64,000 bases of DNA. Origin: JAAELZ01 sp047639475 (lineage in GTDB: Bacteria > Pseudomonadota > Gammaproteobacteria > Arenicellales > Poriferihabitantaceae). Below are positions 16,298 to 25,417 of this stretch, in pieces. The stretch covers positions 1 through 64,000 of the forward strand of contig JBLIOD010000005.1 in the NCBI GenBank assembly GCA_047639475.1. Direction: 5' to 3'. The notes below the pieces were generated by a model. It ran no database searches, was not told the DNA's origin, and saw only the letters and a list, made by a program, of their open reading frames with translations. The position numbers were made by a program, and so were the translations under genes. Position 1 is the stretch's first letter; every line of letters starts with the position of its first letter.

Positions 16298-18622
16298 TTA
16301 AGCGTTAGTCGAATTAGCGGGTTCGTTTTGTAACCAGCTATCAAAGCGTATTAGCAAAGCGGGTAACAAAAAGAAATCTACAAATAGAGCAAGTGCGACG
16401 ATGGCCGACACTAACAAGCCCATCTCCGCGTTGAGTTCGAAGGCTGACGTCGAAATAATTAGAAAGCCTGCCGCCAATGCCAACGAAGTTGTCCATAAGG
16501 CAATGCCCACCGTCGTGAAAGCATACTTAACCGCTGCAATTGCATCTAAGCCTCGTTCTCTACGCGCCCTTAAGTATTTACTCATAAAGTGAATGGTGTC
16601 ATCTACGACAATCCCTAAAGTCATGGCCGCCACCACTGAAAGACCTAATCCAATTTCACCATCTATCAGGCCCCACACGCCAAACGCCATTGCAGCGGGG
16701 GCTATATTGGGAATTAATGTGAGCAAGCCGTAGCGAACAGAACCCAATGCAAGCATCATTAAAAGTGAGATTGCCACCAAGGCAATGGACGTACCTAACA
16801 ACATGCTTTTAATATTACGCATACCGATGTGAGAGAACATCACTGTCGGACTCGCGCCCACTGTTTTAAGTTCTGGCGTATTGGTTTGCATCCAGTCGCC
16901 TATACGCTGTTCTAAATTCAACATTTCGGTAGTCGAAATAGTTTCTAGCGTGACACTTAAACGCGTACGTTGCTTTTCAATATCGATTTGATTGTTCAAA
17001 TCTAAGCCATATGGCAGCGACATTTCATACAGTAATAAGTACTGAGCGGCCAGGTCACGCTGCTCCGGCAATGTGTATTGACTGTTGTCATCGCCGTGCA
17101 TACTACGGTTCACACGTTTGAATATATCGCTGAGTGTATTAACGTGTATGACTTCTGGTTGGGTACGTAACCAATTACTAAAGTTTTCTATTTTCTGCAA
17201 AAAGCCAGGTTCCGCGATCGCGCCGGAGTCTTTTGAGTCGATCGAAAAATCAACAAAGTACATGCCGGTTAGATTTTCGACGACAAAATCCGTGTCCGTT
17301 CTAAACTCAATGCGCTCGTCAAAATACTCAACAAATACGTCATTTAATTCGTTCTTCGGAATAAATGCGATAGTCGCTAATATTATGACTGACATCACTG
17401 GCAATAACATTCCACGTTTTACTATCACCCAGTCTGCCAATGCGGCCATGCCTTTAGAACCAAAAGCAGGCTTGGTTTTCTCTTTGGATGGCAATAAGGT
17501 TGCCAAAGCCGGCAACAAGGTACTGGCGTAAAACCAAGCAAACAAAACACCGATAGCGGAGATATTGCCTAAGTCATGGAAAGGCGGTGCGTCACTGAAA
17601 TTAAGCGATAGAAACCCAATAGCGGTGGTAATAGAGGTCAAAAATACCGGGCTGAAATTAATACGTATACTTTCCGCCATGGCCGTTTTCTTGTCCAGGC
17701 CGTCCACGCGCTTTTGTAGCCAATTGGATAATATGTGTACGCAATCGGCCACCGCCAAGGTGAGGATAATGGTGGGCGCTGACATTGCGGGTGGGGTTAA
17801 TTTGATGCCCATCCAACCAGCCACACCCATTGCCGAAACAATAGACAGCAATATGGTAATAAACGTAGAGACTGTACCCGTTAAACCCCGTAGTTGAAGC
17901 AATACCAATAGTAAGATAACACCGAAAGCTGCTGGAATTAAATGCGTCATATCGTACAATGTTGCTTCTGGGAAAGCATTGTTCATCATCACGATACCCG
18001 TCAAATAGGGCGTTAAGTCTGGATAAGTTTCAACGATATACTGCTTTAGTTCGCGAATGTGCTTGACCACTTCTGGGCCTTCAGCAGCTTCGTCTAACCC
18101 AGGCAACTCAACTGTCACATTGATTGCCGAAATACTGCCGTCAGGCGAAATCAAACGATTTACCAGCAAAGGTTCATTTAGTACTACTTGTTTAATTTCC
18201 TCAAGTTGTTGGTCAGTCAGTGAACTGGCATCTTCATAAAGATCTCCCACCAACAAGTCGTCATCTTCTGCTTGAGTGTGCTGATAGTTAGACAGGGAAT
18301 CGACCCTTATAGAATACGGTGTTTGCCATGCTCGCTCGGTAATATCTGCAATGGCAGCTAGCGTTTTTGGCTTAAGCGCATTGCCATCTTGTGGTGCCAA
18401 CGCAATGAGCACATTGTCATTCTTGGTGTAGGTATCTTGCAGCTGCTCAAAAGCGATAAGATGAGGATCATCGCCCGCAAAAAAAACACGGTAATCGTTG
18501 GTGAAACTCAAGTTTTTGCCGCCCATCGCAGCTAGCATCGCTACAACTAACGCAATAATTAATGTAGCAACGCGGTTATTTGTTACCCATTTTCCCCAGT
18601 TTGTCGCGAGTGTTTCTACCAT
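16298..18622 (-). CDS. RND-superfamily (MMPL-type) exporter
   Basis: A 774-residue inner-membrane transporter with the internal duplication of the RND fold. Each half has one helix, a large periplasmic loop, then a cluster of about five helices. Examples of the clusters are around residues 215-400 and 610-770, with GIVVDDTIHFMSKYLR in the second. It belongs to the COG1033/MMPL group that moves lipids or hydrophobic molecules rather than to AcrB-type pumps, since there is no adjacent membrane fusion protein. TetR lies 32 bases upstream on the same strand and the LolA-like gene follows. The start is the Met of MVETLATNWGKW. Confidence 0.9.
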   Translation of the reverse strand: MVETLATNWGKWVTNNRVATLIIALVVAMLAAMGGKNLSFTNDYRVFFAGDDPHLIAFEQLQDTYTKNDNVLIALAPQDGNALKPKTLAAIADITERAWQTPYSIRVDSLSNYQHTQAEDDDLLVGDLYEDASSLTDQQLEEIKQVVLNEPLLVNRLISPDGSISAINVTVELPGLDEAAEGPEVVKHIRELKQYIVETYPDLTPYLTGIVMMNNAFPEATLYDMTHLIPAAFGVILLLVLLQLRGLTGTVSTFITILLSIVSAMGVAGWMGIKLTPPAMSAPTIILTLAVADCVHILSNWLQKRVDGLDKKTAMAESIRINFSPVFLTSITTAIGFLSLNFSDAPPFHDLGNISAIGVLFAWFYASTLLPALATLLPSKEKTKPAFGSKGMAALADWVIVKRGMLLPVMSVIILATIAFIPKNELNDVFVEYFDERIEFRTDTDFVVENLTGMYFVDFSIDSKDSGAIAEPGFLQKIENFSNWLRTQPEVIHVNTLSDIFKRVNRSMHGDDNSQYTLPEQRDLAAQYLLLYEMSLPYGLDLNNQIDIEKQRTRLSVTLETISTTEMLNLEQRIGDWMQTNTPELKTVGASPTVMFSHIGMRNIKSMLLGTSIALVAISLLMMLALGSVRYGLLTLIPNIAPAAMAFGVWGLIDGEIGLGLSVVAAMTLGIVVDDTIHFMSKYLRARRERGLDAIAAVKYAFTTVGIALWTTSLALAAGFLIISTSAFELNAEMGLLVSAIVALALFVDFFLLPALLIRFDSWLQNEPANSTNA

Positions 18623-18654
18623 GTCTATATGTACTCTGTAAGTAGGTGAAGTGT

Positions 18655-19266
18655 TTAAGATTGAAGTCGTAAGTTCTGTAAATAATCTATCATTGGCTGG
18701 CCGTACTGCATTAGCGTTTCCACGCTGCAAGCGCTTTTAGCAATCCCCATGCAACCGTGCATCATGGCGCAGACCATGAGTGCCAGTGAATGTGCGTCTA
18801 CCTCTAATGACACTGTGCCCGCTGCTTGACCCCGTAGAAAAGCAGCCTCCATGGTGATTTGTTTATTTTGCCTTAATGCCTCAACGCTTTTACGCAAAGC
18901 TGGATCAATTGGCGCCATCTCAGAAGTGAAACTATCAAATGGGCAGCCTAATCCAATGTCGGCATCAGTCATGTTATCTTTAAATGCCAATAAACTCTCG
19001 ATCAAACTGGCAATAGGGTCATCGGTGTTGGCCAGGCTTTTGACGAAAGTCGCATCAATATATTGAGTAAAGACCTCATCAACCAAAGCATGGCCTATCG
19101 CATTTTTACTATCGAAGTAATGATATAGCGCGCCTTTAGTTACTCCCGCCGCGTTGATGATATTCTGGATACTGGCCGCCTGAAATCCGTTGGCATGCAC
19201 CTCCATAAACGCTGCGTATAAAATTCTCTCGCGCGTTTGCGTTAGATCGGCATGGTACCACACCAT
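18655..19266 (-). CDS. TetR/AcrR-family transcriptional repressor
   Basis: A 203-residue regulator. The helix-turn-helix is clear: TRERILYAAFMEVHANGF, then IINAAGVTKGALYHYFDSK. The ligand-binding C-terminal helices follow. It heads the TetR-RND-LolA-barrel unit and probably represses its own promoter, as an operator palindrome fills the promoter spacer at 19321-19338. Two starts are possible. ATG 19266 gives a normal leader and a usual N-terminus. GTG 19308 adds 14 residues but would lie at or just after the predicted transcription start, making a leaderless message. I prefer 19266. Confidence 0.88.
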   Translation of the reverse strand: MVWYHADLTQTRERILYAAFMEVHANGFQAASIQNIINAAGVTKGALYHYFDSKNAIGHALVDEVFTQYIDATFVKSLANTDDPIASLIESLLAFKDNMTDADIGLGCPFDSFTSEMAPIDPALRKSVEALRQNKQITMEAAFLRGQAAGTVSLEVDAHSLALMVCAMMHGCMGIAKSACSVETLMQYGQPMIDYLQNLRLQS

Positions 19267-19315
19267 CCACGCATTAGATTTTTGTTTTAATCGGGCATTC
19301 GACTTCACGCCGGCA

Positions 19316-19343
19316 ATTATATACCGACCGTTTGGTATGTCAA
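19316..19343 (-). promoter_or_regulatory. Sigma-70 promoter with a TetR-type operator in the spacer
   Basis: On the minus strand a perfect -35 TTGACA (19343-19338) and a perfect -10 TATAAT (19321-19316) are 16 bases apart. The spacer and the first -10 bases form an imperfect palindrome, ATACCGACCGTTTGGTAT on the plus strand (19321-19338), matching its own complement at 14 of 18 positions with 5-bp perfect outer arms. This is the classic layout for repression by steric block and points to the adjacent TetR as the ligand-responsive switch for the export cassette. Confidence 0.85.
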
Positions 19344-19412
19344 ATCAAAATAGCAACATTGTTGGCGAAAGTTGAAACGTTAACGAAGAAAGAAGGAGTA
19401 CAGGACTAACTT

Positions 19413-20702
19413 TTAGAACGCAGCATTGGTTGAAACATACACCCGTGAACCACCTAAATCACCAAAACCATAGGCGGCATCGATGCGTAACTCCGTGTTG
19501 ACCCAAGATTTGAACTGCCAGCGTAAACCTATCCCTGCACCCACTTCCAAATCAGCATCAGTGATGTCTGCGAATGATGAATAGGCGTTGCCAAAATCTA
19601 ACAGTAAGGCGCCACGTACATGCGGTTTACCAAATAAGGGGCGTAAGTATTCCGTATTCACTACAAAAAATGCGTCGCCTTCTAAGGTTTCTCGAGCAAA
19701 TCCGCGCAGAGAATAATCACCGCTGAGATCATAAATTGATTCCCCAAAAATAGACCGCTTGCCGGAACCTAGCTGTATTTGGTAGTTGAAATTGGTATGC
19801 GGGATACTGCCTACTGGCAGATATCGTCGATAATAGGCAGTTTGGTATTGCAAATTTACATCCGAACCGAAACTTTCATCCGCCATACTGAATCGAATGC
19901 CAAACTGCTGACCAGAACGACTGTACAAGTTGTCGTTCACATTACGATAAACGATATTGGTTTCTAGGCTGATGGTGGTTGCATCAAAATACAGGCCTGC
20001 ATCACCTGATTCCAGTTCATGGTCGTACTGTGAGTAACGCCCACCTAAGTAAACCAATAAGCCTTTGCTCGTACCTGATTTGCCAAACCATTTACCGACT
20101 CCAGCACCCACAGATACATGATTTCGCTCGTAGATGCCCTTCAACCCTTCGCGCTCTTCATCAATCCCGACATTAACCAAGGTGGTATCAAAGGAAGCTG
20201 AGTAATCAGTGCCCACGATACGAGGGTACAAATATCTAAAGTTTATTCTAGACTCTTTATTCCGACTGGCTCCATCGTACTCCTTTTGCGCAATGGTTAA
20301 ACGCACACGCTGATTCAAGCCTTTAAAGTTATTATCTCGCCAATCAACTCCCAGGGTAACGTCGCCGTCTCCATTGCGATTGATACGTGGCAACACATAC
20401 CAGTCATGCTTCTTTTCTTTTACGACAATATTCAACGTTGGCTCCCCAGTGTTATTGTACAAAGCTACTTGTACCAATTCAAACAATCCCAGCGCCATGA
20501 TAGCGTCTTGCGTGTTTTGCACATCGAGTTCAGAGTACTCAGACCCAGACGGCTTCACCACCTCTTGCGCTATCACCCTTGTATCCGTTTTTTGATTGCC
20601 CGTGATTTCAAGTTTAGGTGGGAGGAAATTATCAGCCATCACTGTCCAAATTGGCAATAAAACAAAACACGCCACTGATATTATTCTAGTTAACGAAATC
20701 AT
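19413..20702 (-). CDS. Omp85/BamA-superfamily outer-membrane protein with one POTRA-like domain
   Basis: A 429-residue protein with a signal peptide ending near VMADN. A single POTRA-like domain (about 28-100, LEITGNQKTDTRVI) precedes a surface-antigen D15-type 16-strand barrel that ends FSTNAAF-like at Phe. Motifs GDYSLRGF near residue 340 and RGALLLDFGNAY near 370 match the barrel family. It is much shorter than BamA (five POTRAs) or TamA (three), so it is an accessory member such as a patatin-less or FhaC-like relative; the cargo is unknown. It overlaps the upstream EamA gene stop by four bases (ATGA). Confidence 0.8.
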   Translation of the reverse strand: MISLTRIISVACFVLLPIWTVMADNFLPPKLEITGNQKTDTRVIAQEVVKPSGSEYSELDVQNTQDAIMALGLFELVQVALYNNTGEPTLNIVVKEKKHDWYVLPRINRNGDGDVTLGVDWRDNNFKGLNQRVRLTIAQKEYDGASRNKESRINFRYLYPRIVGTDYSASFDTTLVNVGIDEEREGLKGIYERNHVSVGAGVGKWFGKSGTSKGLLVYLGGRYSQYDHELESGDAGLYFDATTISLETNIVYRNVNDNLYSRSGQQFGIRFSMADESFGSDVNLQYQTAYYRRYLPVGSIPHTNFNYQIQLGSGKRSIFGESIYDLSGDYSLRGFARETLEGDAFFVVNTEYLRPLFGKPHVRGALLLDFGNAYSSFADITDADLEVGAGIGLRWQFKSWVNTELRIDAAYGFGDLGGSRVYVSTNAAF

Positions 20703-21592
20703 GCTGAGGCTTTATTATTTTGTGCGGCGCGAACTAACGTAATGCCCGTTAAGATCAAACACAGCGCTATCCACATTCTAAGGTGAGGCTGCTCGCCCAT
20801 AAACATAACGCCTATGCCGCTACCTACCAAGGGAATCATGTAATTGACTTGCGAAAAATTGGTAGCGCCAATTTTACGCACTAATTTGAAATATAGCAGG
20901 CTTGCAATAGCAGTCGGAAACACCCCCAAGTAGATAATAGGGAACAATGTTTGACTGTTCCACTCATAGTCCATCGGTGATTCAAAAATCAGTGCGATCG
21001 CAAGACTTGCGATCGCTGCTAAAATCATTGCGCCGGTTGCTATTTGAATGCCTGACTGATGGACATTACGGCGAACAAAAATAGTGACCGAGGCGTAAGA
21101 GATTGCTGCTAACACCGTGGCGGCCTCTCCGGCAATAGTTTGCCCTAAGCCTTGGAGTGTGGACACTCCAACCAAGACAATCAAACCAGAAAAACCGAAA
21201 CAAACGCCCACCAGGGTAAGGCGTTTAAACGGCTCGTCTTTAAGAAAAAAGTGCGCCAACATTACCGTAACGATAGGCATCACACCCATTAACACCGCAG
21301 CGGTGGAGCTGTTGATGAACATTTCACCCCAAGAGATAAGAGCAAAAGGAACTGAGTGCCCTAACAAACCCACCACCCAGTAATGCCATAGCGAGATCGG
21401 CGACAGTTTCAAGCGCTGATCAGTGGTTAGGCGCATCCATGCATAAAGAATAAAAGCCGCAAAGATAATCCGTCCTGCCACCAAAGTAAGTGGACCAACT
21501 TGGTTAACCCCTATCTTAATCATGCCAAAAGATGATCCCCACAGGAGCGCCAACAAAAAGAGCACTAGATAATCAGCGTAGCCTATTTTCAT
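20699..21592 (-). CDS. EamA/DMT-family inner-membrane transporter
   Basis: A 297-residue protein with ten predicted transmembrane helices arranged as two EamA repeats (about 8-140 and 155-290). The N-terminal LALLWGSSFGMIKIGV is the typical opening of drug/metabolite exporters. Substrates in this family range from amino acids to small toxins; none can be assigned. Its stop overlaps the start of the Omp85-like gene, so the two are translationally coupled, an unusual pairing that may be coincidental. Confidence 0.88.
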   Translation of the reverse strand: MKIGYADYLVLFLLALLWGSSFGMIKIGVNQVGPLTLVAGRIIFAAFILYAWMRLTTDQRLKLSPISLWHYWVVGLLGHSVPFALISWGEMFINSSTAAVLMGVMPIVTVMLAHFFLKDEPFKRLTLVGVCFGFSGLIVLVGVSTLQGLGQTIAGEAATVLAAISYASVTIFVRRNVHQSGIQIATGAMILAAIASLAIALIFESPMDYEWNSQTLFPIIYLGVFPTAIASLLYFKLVRKIGATNFSQVNYMIPLVGSGIGVMFMGEQPHLRMWIALCLILTGITLVRAAQNNKASA

Positions 21593-21739
21593 TTTATTAG
21601 ATGTCCGTCCTTAGTAAATTAGCGAAGCCTTTATGATAATTTTTAGCGTTAACATCGAGGCGTAGTATATCGGAAACATACTTTAATGAAACGGCTTTAA
21701 GCCTCTGTTTAACTTCCCTTGATTCTATAAAGTTTCGCC

Positions 21740-22141
21740 CTATAGATGAGCATTTCTTTTTAGATCAGCTCGTGTACGGCGGTCTTTTTTATTAGGTTTA
21801 CCTGCTATTAAGTTTTCTCTATTTTCTAACACTTGTGTTTGGCGCAGTTGACGGCGACTGAGACTTTCATCGCTCTCTAAATAATAGGTTTGCGCAACCT
21901 TGGCCGCAACCCGTCTTTCAGCTAGGGTTAATACCTTTACCTCATAATTAACCTGGTTCTTACGAATGGTCAATTGATCATTCACACCCACTAATTTGGC
22001 TGGTTTTGCACGTTGGCCATTCACGGCAATATTTCCACGTTTCAACGCCGCAATCGCATCTTGGCGCGTTTTATAAAAACGTGATGCCCATAACCAACGA
22101 TCAATCCTAACTTTTTCTGATGAGGAAAAGTCTTTATTCAT
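21740..22141 (-). CDS. hslR: Ribosome-associated heat-shock protein Hsp15 (S4 domain)
   Basis: A 133-residue RNA-binding protein, the same length as E. coli Hsp15. The S4 domain is near the N-terminus: VRIDRWLWASRFYKTRQDAIAA (about 10-31) and VNGQRAKPAK. The Lys/Arg-rich C-terminus (NKKDRRTRADLKRN) is typical. Hsp15 binds free 50S subunits that carry nascent chains and helps recycle stalled complexes after heat shock. No hslO (Hsp33), its partner in E. coli, is nearby. Confidence 0.92.
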   Translation of the reverse strand: MNKDFSSSEKVRIDRWLWASRFYKTRQDAIAALKRGNIAVNGQRAKPAKLVGVNDQLTIRKNQVNYEVKVLTLAERRVAAKVAQTYYLESDESLSRRQLRQTQVLENRENLIAGKPNKKDRRTRADLKRNAHL

Positions 22142-22390
22142 AGTTTAAGGGTTAAGTACCACGTTATAAGCGACGATAAAACCAAACTCAAGCTGGTTAA
22201 ACCAGCATGAGTGAGAATATACAGTTTACATTTATTTGCTACCTGACGACCCGTATTTTGACCGCGGTTTAACGACAAATAGTTAAGCGCTTGATAGAAA
22301 CGCAACTTACACTGAGATCTTAATAAGAATAGTGCCCCTAAAATGAAGATAGCACTTCTAAAAGTCTAAACAAAAAAATACAATAGCCCC

Positions 22391-23014
22391 ATGAAACTGT
22401 TAACTGTCCTTTTCACCTTGCTACTGAGTCAAGCTAGTTTTGCGCTGGGCCCATTGGACGGTGAGGCCACCATTGAATGGTGGAATACAGAGCTATCAGA
22501 CAATGTTTTCGATGGCGACATTGATGCTGGCACACTCAATCTAAACGCCCAAGGTTGGTGGGACCAAGGTTGGGGGATTCAGGGAGGCATTAGTCTATCT
22601 GATAGCAGCAGTGGCCAATTTGAAGATCAGCAGCGTTTCAACTTTAACCTCAATCGCTACCTATTTTCTCCTACCGATAATACCTACATTTCAGCGGGCT
22701 TAGGCTGGGAAAATATTCAATTGAAGTCTGGCGACAGCACTAATGGCCTACGGCTTTCATTACGCGGACAAATAGGCTTTATTGGACTTGCCAGCCTATA
22801 TGGGCAATCGACTTGGTTACCTACCTTGGGCGACACCAATGATTTTTCAAACATATCCGGCACCGAATTCGAAACGGGCATTGTGTTCGAGCCACTGCCA
22901 TTTATCTCCTTGAAGGCAGGTTACCGACGCTTTAAACTTGACTATGATTTTAGCGGCAGCACTGGTGGCACGACTTCCAGCGGCTTCATTCTCGGAACGG
23001 GCATTCATTGGTAG
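22391..23014 (+). CDS. YfaZ-family outer-membrane barrel
   Basis: A 207-residue protein with a signal peptide (about 1-19, ending SFAL). It has repeated amphipathic strands with WGIQGGISLSD and YISAGLGWENIQL, and ends GTGIHW. The strand pattern and size fit the YfaZ family, a small outer-membrane protein group of unknown function. A Crp-family regulator begins 6 bases after the stop, suggesting co-transcription. The 249 bases upstream (22142-22390) are AT-rich and hold no other gene. Confidence 0.7.
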   Translation: MKLLTVLFTLLLSQASFALGPLDGEATIEWWNTELSDNVFDGDIDAGTLNLNAQGWWDQGWGIQGGISLSDSSSGQFEDQQRFNFNLNRYLFSPTDNTYISAGLGWENIQLKSGDSTNGLRLSLRGQIGFIGLASLYGQSTWLPTLGDTNDFSNISGTEFETGIVFEPLPFISLKAGYRRFKLDYDFSGSTGGTTSSGFILGTGIHW

Positions 23015-23020
23015 GGATTC

Positions 23021-23713
23021 ATGAGCGAAACATTGCAGCAAGAAGGAAGTTTATTGCAAACCCTACCTGAATCGATTCAACTCGAACTTCGAGGCAAAGC
23101 CTACACTCAGCGCTACCAAAAAAACGAACAAATAACGAGACAGAACGAGCCCAGTAGCGATTTATTTATTGTCCATTATGGCACCGCCAGGGTGACCATC
23201 TATAGCCCTTCAGGCATAAAATTGACCTTTACTGATATTAAAGCCAGTGAGTACTTTGGTGAATTGGCGGCCATTGATGGCAAGCCTAGGACGGCAACAG
23301 TGATTGCAGTCGAAGAAACCTTGGTGACTCGAATTCCAGAAGAACGATTCAACGAGTACGTCGCAAACCATCCTGAGTTCACCAAGCTCGTGATGCGAAA
23401 TTTATGTAGCATAATTCGCCGCTTGAATGAGCGAATATACGAATTCACCACTTTAGACGTACGTCAACGCATACATAGCGAACTGTTGAGAATTGTAGAG
23501 CGGTTGGAGGTTATCGATAATACCGCCGTTCAAGATTTGCCACCCACCCATGCTGAAATAGCTGCACGAATCAGCTCACACCGAGAAGCCGTTAGCCGTG
23601 AGTACAACAAATTGCAGAATGCCGGCATCCTGGAAAAGCGCTCTAAACAGCTAGTGTTCAAAGATGTAGCTGCGCTACGTGATCTGGTTCACCAAGAAGC
23701 AACTAAACAATAA
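23021..23713 (+). CDS. Crp/Fnr-family transcriptional regulator
   Basis: A 230-residue regulator. A cyclic-nucleotide-binding domain occupies about residues 15-130 (YFGELAAIDGKPRTATVIA is the phosphate-binding cassette region). A winged helix-turn-helix lies at about 165-225 (AEIAARISSHREAVSREYNKL). It lacks the N-terminal Cys cluster of FNR, so an oxygen-sensing iron-sulfur role is unlikely. The intact RTATV segment leaves cyclic nucleotide binding possible. It follows the YfaZ-like gene by 6 bases. Confidence 0.9.
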   Translation: MSETLQQEGSLLQTLPESIQLELRGKAYTQRYQKNEQITRQNEPSSDLFIVHYGTARVTIYSPSGIKLTFTDIKASEYFGELAAIDGKPRTATVIAVEETLVTRIPEERFNEYVANHPEFTKLVMRNLCSIIRRLNERIYEFTTLDVRQRIHSELLRIVERLEVIDNTAVQDLPPTHAEIAARISSHREAVSREYNKLQNAGILEKRSKQLVFKDVAALRDLVHQEATKQ

Positions 23714-23763
23714 CAGACCGTATCCAACTAGAGCGTTGTAACCTCACTGATCTTAAAAAAGGC

Positions 23764-25230
23764 TTATAGTTTTACCCTTATAATGTGACTAAAACTGGCT
23801 TCTCCCTTAGCGGGCACGTCCACCAACCATACCGCTGTGTTCCCCACTTTCTCGTCAGCCGCTTTGCCACTCAAAATCTGCCATTCGCCTGGAATAAATT
23901 CTTCCACTCTAACTTGCACCGGTACACCTTTGGCGTTGAATACCGTGGTACGCACAGTGGTTTGAGTTTGTGTACGATAAGGTTTACTAACGGGAAGTTG
24001 TTCGAACTTTAACTGCTCTCGCTTGGCGGTAATATCGAAAGCGTTACCCGGATTCAGGCTCACTATTTTACCCATTGCGGTGTGATCAACATGGTCTTCT
24101 CCTATAAACAAAGTTTGTCCATTTGCCCCATTTTGATAAATTCTAACGGTCCCTTTGGGTAAAGGATTACCCAAATTACTGTTTTTGTCATTAACAAACT
24201 GTAGTCGGGTCGCCACTTCTACATCGGACTGAGTTTGTCGTTGAGGAGACATATAAATATGCGACTGCAGCGTGGCGACATAACTCTTCTTAACCGGTAC
24301 AGCGCTTGCTGCAAACAAAGCCGCTTGCTTAGTTTGGTTATTTTTTAGATCTGTGGGTCGATTAAGTTTGTATAAATGGTAATCAAACGCCCCCTCTTCC
24401 GTAAACTGATTACTGGCTTTGCTCATCACTGCCATTTCATACACCATGTCCTGACGGTGGTTCAATTCTGGAACCGTATTTACCTCACCGGCAACTAGCT
24501 GTAATTGAGCATTGTTGTATGTGGTGCCGCTTTGATTAGTTAAGGTTACCCACGCATTTAAATTCAAAAAGGTTTCTTCCTCATTTAACTGCGCGATATA
24601 ATTGGCCTCCCAGCTCAATCCTTGGCTTAAATAATTTAACTCTAGATCTTGAGCACCTTCATGGGTATTTTCCAAGGTCATCAACAAAGTAGGCCGCGCT
24701 CTGAAATTGGCAGGCACCGAGGAGAACACAAAATCATTGGAGCCTTGGCGATAAGTTTCAATATGATCCGAAAACTGTAGCACTACCCCACCTTGAGTTG
24801 ACAATACCGTTGCTATCCGCTCGGTGCGCTCACCTGTGGTTGGATTGCTTGAAAGTACGCCCACTGTCTTGCCCAAGTAAGCGGTAAGTAATGCTTCAGG
24901 GCTGAGCAGATCAAACTCAAAGTTTTGTTCCAATAGATTCAAAGAACTCGCGCTAGATAAACTCCTGAGCTGCGCAGTTTCTGGCTTGATTCGTCCACTG
25001 ATATCCTCAAACGCTAAGTCGACAGTCGCCACTGGCAAGCTTAGCTTTCGGCGATCACGAATCATCGCCAAATCACTATTGTAAATAGTAACCGCCAAAT
25101 CAGTTTGGTCAGCTGCGCTCGATTTAACCAAATCCGCAAAACTTAAACTCGGCAGAATACTTAATAAAGCATAGGCGGCCAAAACGGCAAACGCTTTCAG
25201 TGTAGTTATCATTTTTATATTTTTGAGCAT
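23764..25230 (-). CDS. DUF4139 domain exported protein
   Basis: A 488-residue protein with a signal peptide (about 10-32, ending SLSFAD). The C-terminal half matches the DUF4139 layout, a beta-rich domain found in mucoidy-inhibitor-like proteins: LSWEANYIAQLNEEETFLNLNAW near residue 205 and a terminal SHIIRVKL strand. Function is unknown. It is a single gene, convergent with the Crp-family gene (51-base gap). The 187-base upstream space before rluD shows nothing distinctive. Confidence 0.75.
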   Translation of the reverse strand: MLKNIKMITTLKAFAVLAAYALLSILPSLSFADLVKSSAADQTDLAVTIYNSDLAMIRDRRKLSLPVATVDLAFEDISGRIKPETAQLRSLSSASSLNLLEQNFEFDLLSPEALLTAYLGKTVGVLSSNPTTGERTERIATVLSTQGGVVLQFSDHIETYRQGSNDFVFSSVPANFRARPTLLMTLENTHEGAQDLELNYLSQGLSWEANYIAQLNEEETFLNLNAWVTLTNQSGTTYNNAQLQLVAGEVNTVPELNHRQDMVYEMAVMSKASNQFTEEGAFDYHLYKLNRPTDLKNNQTKQAALFAASAVPVKKSYVATLQSHIYMSPQRQTQSDVEVATRLQFVNDKNSNLGNPLPKGTVRIYQNGANGQTLFIGEDHVDHTAMGKIVSLNPGNAFDITAKREQLKFEQLPVSKPYRTQTQTTVRTTVFNAKGVPVQVRVEEFIPGEWQILSGKAADEKVGNTAVWLVDVPAKGEASFSHIIRVKL

Positions 25231-25417
25231 GGGTATCTTAGCCTATAAAGTCGGCGCTGAATTATGAGTGAATAAGAGTCAGTAAAAGACTCTCTGCAAA
25301 AATGTCGACCACATTTATTTTTTTCACCTCACTCTTATAGCTATAGCTTGAGTGAAACTTAGTATTAATGCCCCTTACTGACGATTTAATTCACCACAAA
25401 CTGTTTTGTTGAGGCTT

